From Gracilibacteraceae bacterium (GTDB lineage: Bacteria; Bacillota; Desulfitobacteriia; Desulfitobacteriales; Syntrophobotulaceae): DNA of 6,849 bases. The translations under genes and the position numbers were made by a program. Each line of letters begins with the position of its first letter. Position 1 is the stretch's first letter. Positions 6,065-6,849 of this stretch are shown in pieces. The stretch spans positions 1 through 6,849 of the forward strand of contig JAISEW010000228.1 of the NCBI GenBank assembly GCA_031263945.1, in the 5' to 3' direction. The notes beneath the pieces are model-generated. The model did no database searches. It was not told the origin of the DNA and worked only from the letters and a program-made list of their open reading frames with translations.

Positions 6065-6661
6065 ATGAATTCGGGGAAGAATATCAGCTCCGCATTTGAG
6101 GTGGTACGTCAAACATACGGGAACATATACAAGTTGTTTTCGTATATCCAAGAGGAAACCGATAAGCGCGGCGACTGTGACTATAAGTTGCTGACGCCCT
6201 TGCCTAAGTTTCTGAGATGGAAATCCGATCAATATCCCGATGGCTGGTTGATCAACGATTTCATCTTGCTGTTTCAATATGTAAAAAATGTCGAGCCGCT
6301 GGAAAACGGATGGCGAAACGGACCCGTCTATGTTTTTGAGGTCAATTTATTGGAAGACTATGAAGAGCCCACCGCCGTCGTCGCGAGATTTGATTACCAT
6401 GATATGAGTACTTGGCTCAAGGATATTTCCCCGTCGGAGCATTGGGGATTTTACGAGCCGCTGAATAAATGGGAGGGCTTGGAGTTTACTGATGACGGAC
6501 CAAACTTTTCGGGGATCGTTTCAGGTGACGAAGCGAAATATTGGGGACTAAAATCTGTTCGCGGACATTATTTCCCGCTGACCGATATTACCGCCGCTAA
6601 CGCGTTTGACAAGATCATCGGCGGTTTTGAACGTCTCGCGGGCGAAACGTCGGATTATTGA
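6065..6661 (+). CDS. Hypothetical protein, 198 residues
   Basis: I do not recognise this protein. It has a helical N-terminus (about 1-35, MNSGKNISSAFEVVRQTYGN onward). A mixed, aromatic-rich body follows (LRWKSDQYPDGWLINDFILL at about 50-70, VYVFEVNLLEDY at about 88-99, HWGFYEPLNKWEG at about 126-138), with a short final helix (FDKIIGGFERLAG). There is no signal peptide, membrane segment or known catalytic motif, so it is a soluble, acidic protein. The ATG at 6065 is backed by AGGGGGG at 6049-6055, nine bases upstream. It lies 18 bases before the ADP-ribosylglycohydrolase gene, so the two are probably co-transcribed. The truncated nuclease fragment directly upstream raises the possibility that an intact nuclease once led this pair. 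Confidence 0.8.
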   Translation: MNSGKNISSAFEVVRQTYGNIYKLFSYIQEETDKRGDCDYKLLTPLPKFLRWKSDQYPDGWLINDFILLFQYVKNVEPLENGWRNGPVYVFEVNLLEDYEEPTAVVARFDYHDMSTWLKDISPSEHWGFYEPLNKWEGLEFTDDGPNFSGIVSGDEAKYWGLKSVRGHYFPLTDITAANAFDKIIGGFERLAGETSDY

Positions 6662-6679
6662 TGAGTAAAGGTGGTCGCG

Positions 6680-6849
6680 ATGCTCGGAGCAATTATCGGC
6701 GACATCGTGGGTTCGGTGTACGAGTGGGATAATATCAAAACGAAGGAGTTTCCTTTGTTTCAAGAAAAGTGCTTTTTCACTGACGACACAGTGATGACCA
6801 TCGCCGTCGCCGAAGGTCTTTGGAACGGCGGTAAAGCAGACGATTTCAT
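6680..6849 (+). CDS. ADP-ribosylglycohydrolase (DraG family), N-terminal part
   Basis: The first 56 residues are visible and the gene runs off the window. MLGAIIGDIVGSVYEW is the usual start of the family, and F33-T34-D35-D36-T37 in CFFTDDTVMTIAVAEG carries the metal-binding Thr-Asp-Asp of DraG-type hydrolases, which remove ADP-ribose from proteins or related substrates using two magnesium ions. Members are usually 250-350 residues. The ATG at 6680 follows AAAGGTGG (6667-6674) with a 5-base gap. An ATG at 6660 overlaps the previous stop but is in another frame. Coupling to the unknown 198-residue protein suggests a shared role; what ADP-ribosylation it reverses cannot be told from this window. 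Confidence 0.9.
   Translation, partial: MLGAIIGDIVGSVYEWDNIKTKEFPLFQEKCFFTDDTVMTIAVAEGLWNGGKADDF

Noticed and set aside
5872..6099. 75-codon plus-strand open frame as a functional small gene
   Set aside because: The TTG start lies in the wrong frame of the integrase remnant, the body copies the tail of the nuclease, and the end runs into the next gene. It is better described as two joined gene fragments.

Overview
The window looks like a piece of a Bacillota chromosome, most likely a Clostridia-type organism. The evidence is strong AGGAGG-like ribosome sites, a TTG start, an XPB-type helicase paired with an XPB-partner protein, and the remains of a tyrosine integrase whose N-terminus (MATIKKRGD, TMTWRP, GMTEKQIEKEL) matches a type common in Clostridia. 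No rRNA, tRNA, CRISPR array or intact insertion sequence was seen.

Layout. A divergent gene on the minus strand starts at 62 and leaves the window to the left. A control region of about 290 bases follows, with a promoter for each direction. Positions 354-4507 hold a tight plus-strand unit of three genes. The first is a 587-residue protein with an XPB/Ssl2 N-terminal-like domain at its C-terminus. The second is an XPB-family superfamily 2 helicase that overlaps it by 11 bases. The third is a PD-(D/E)XK nuclease that starts at a TTG 11 bases after the helicase stop, with a ribosome site overlapping that stop. A 124-base gap with a 33-codon open frame leads to 4632-5741, a stand-alone HsdR-N-like (type I restriction R-subunit N-terminal) PD-(D/E)XK protein with no methylase or specificity subunit beside it.

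Positions 5742-6064 have no intact gene but are not empty. They hold a frameshifted 5' piece of a tyrosine integrase gene, joined directly to a diverged second copy of the 3' end of the 3797-4507 nuclease gene. The HsdR-N-like gene therefore sits between two directly repeated copies of that nuclease 3' end, with an integrase scar at the right-hand copy. This points to past insertion or recombination. The window ends with a 198-residue protein I do not recognise (6065-6661) and the start of an ADP-ribosylglycohydrolase (DraG-type) gene from 6680.

Working together. The first three genes probably act as one helicase-nuclease module in DNA repair or defence, comparable in logic to the archaeal XPB-Bax1 pair; this is inference from order and spacing. 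The right half, visibly less GC-rich, reads as accessory DNA gathered next to that module: a restriction-like nuclease, integrase debris, an unknown protein and an enzyme that removes ADP-ribose.
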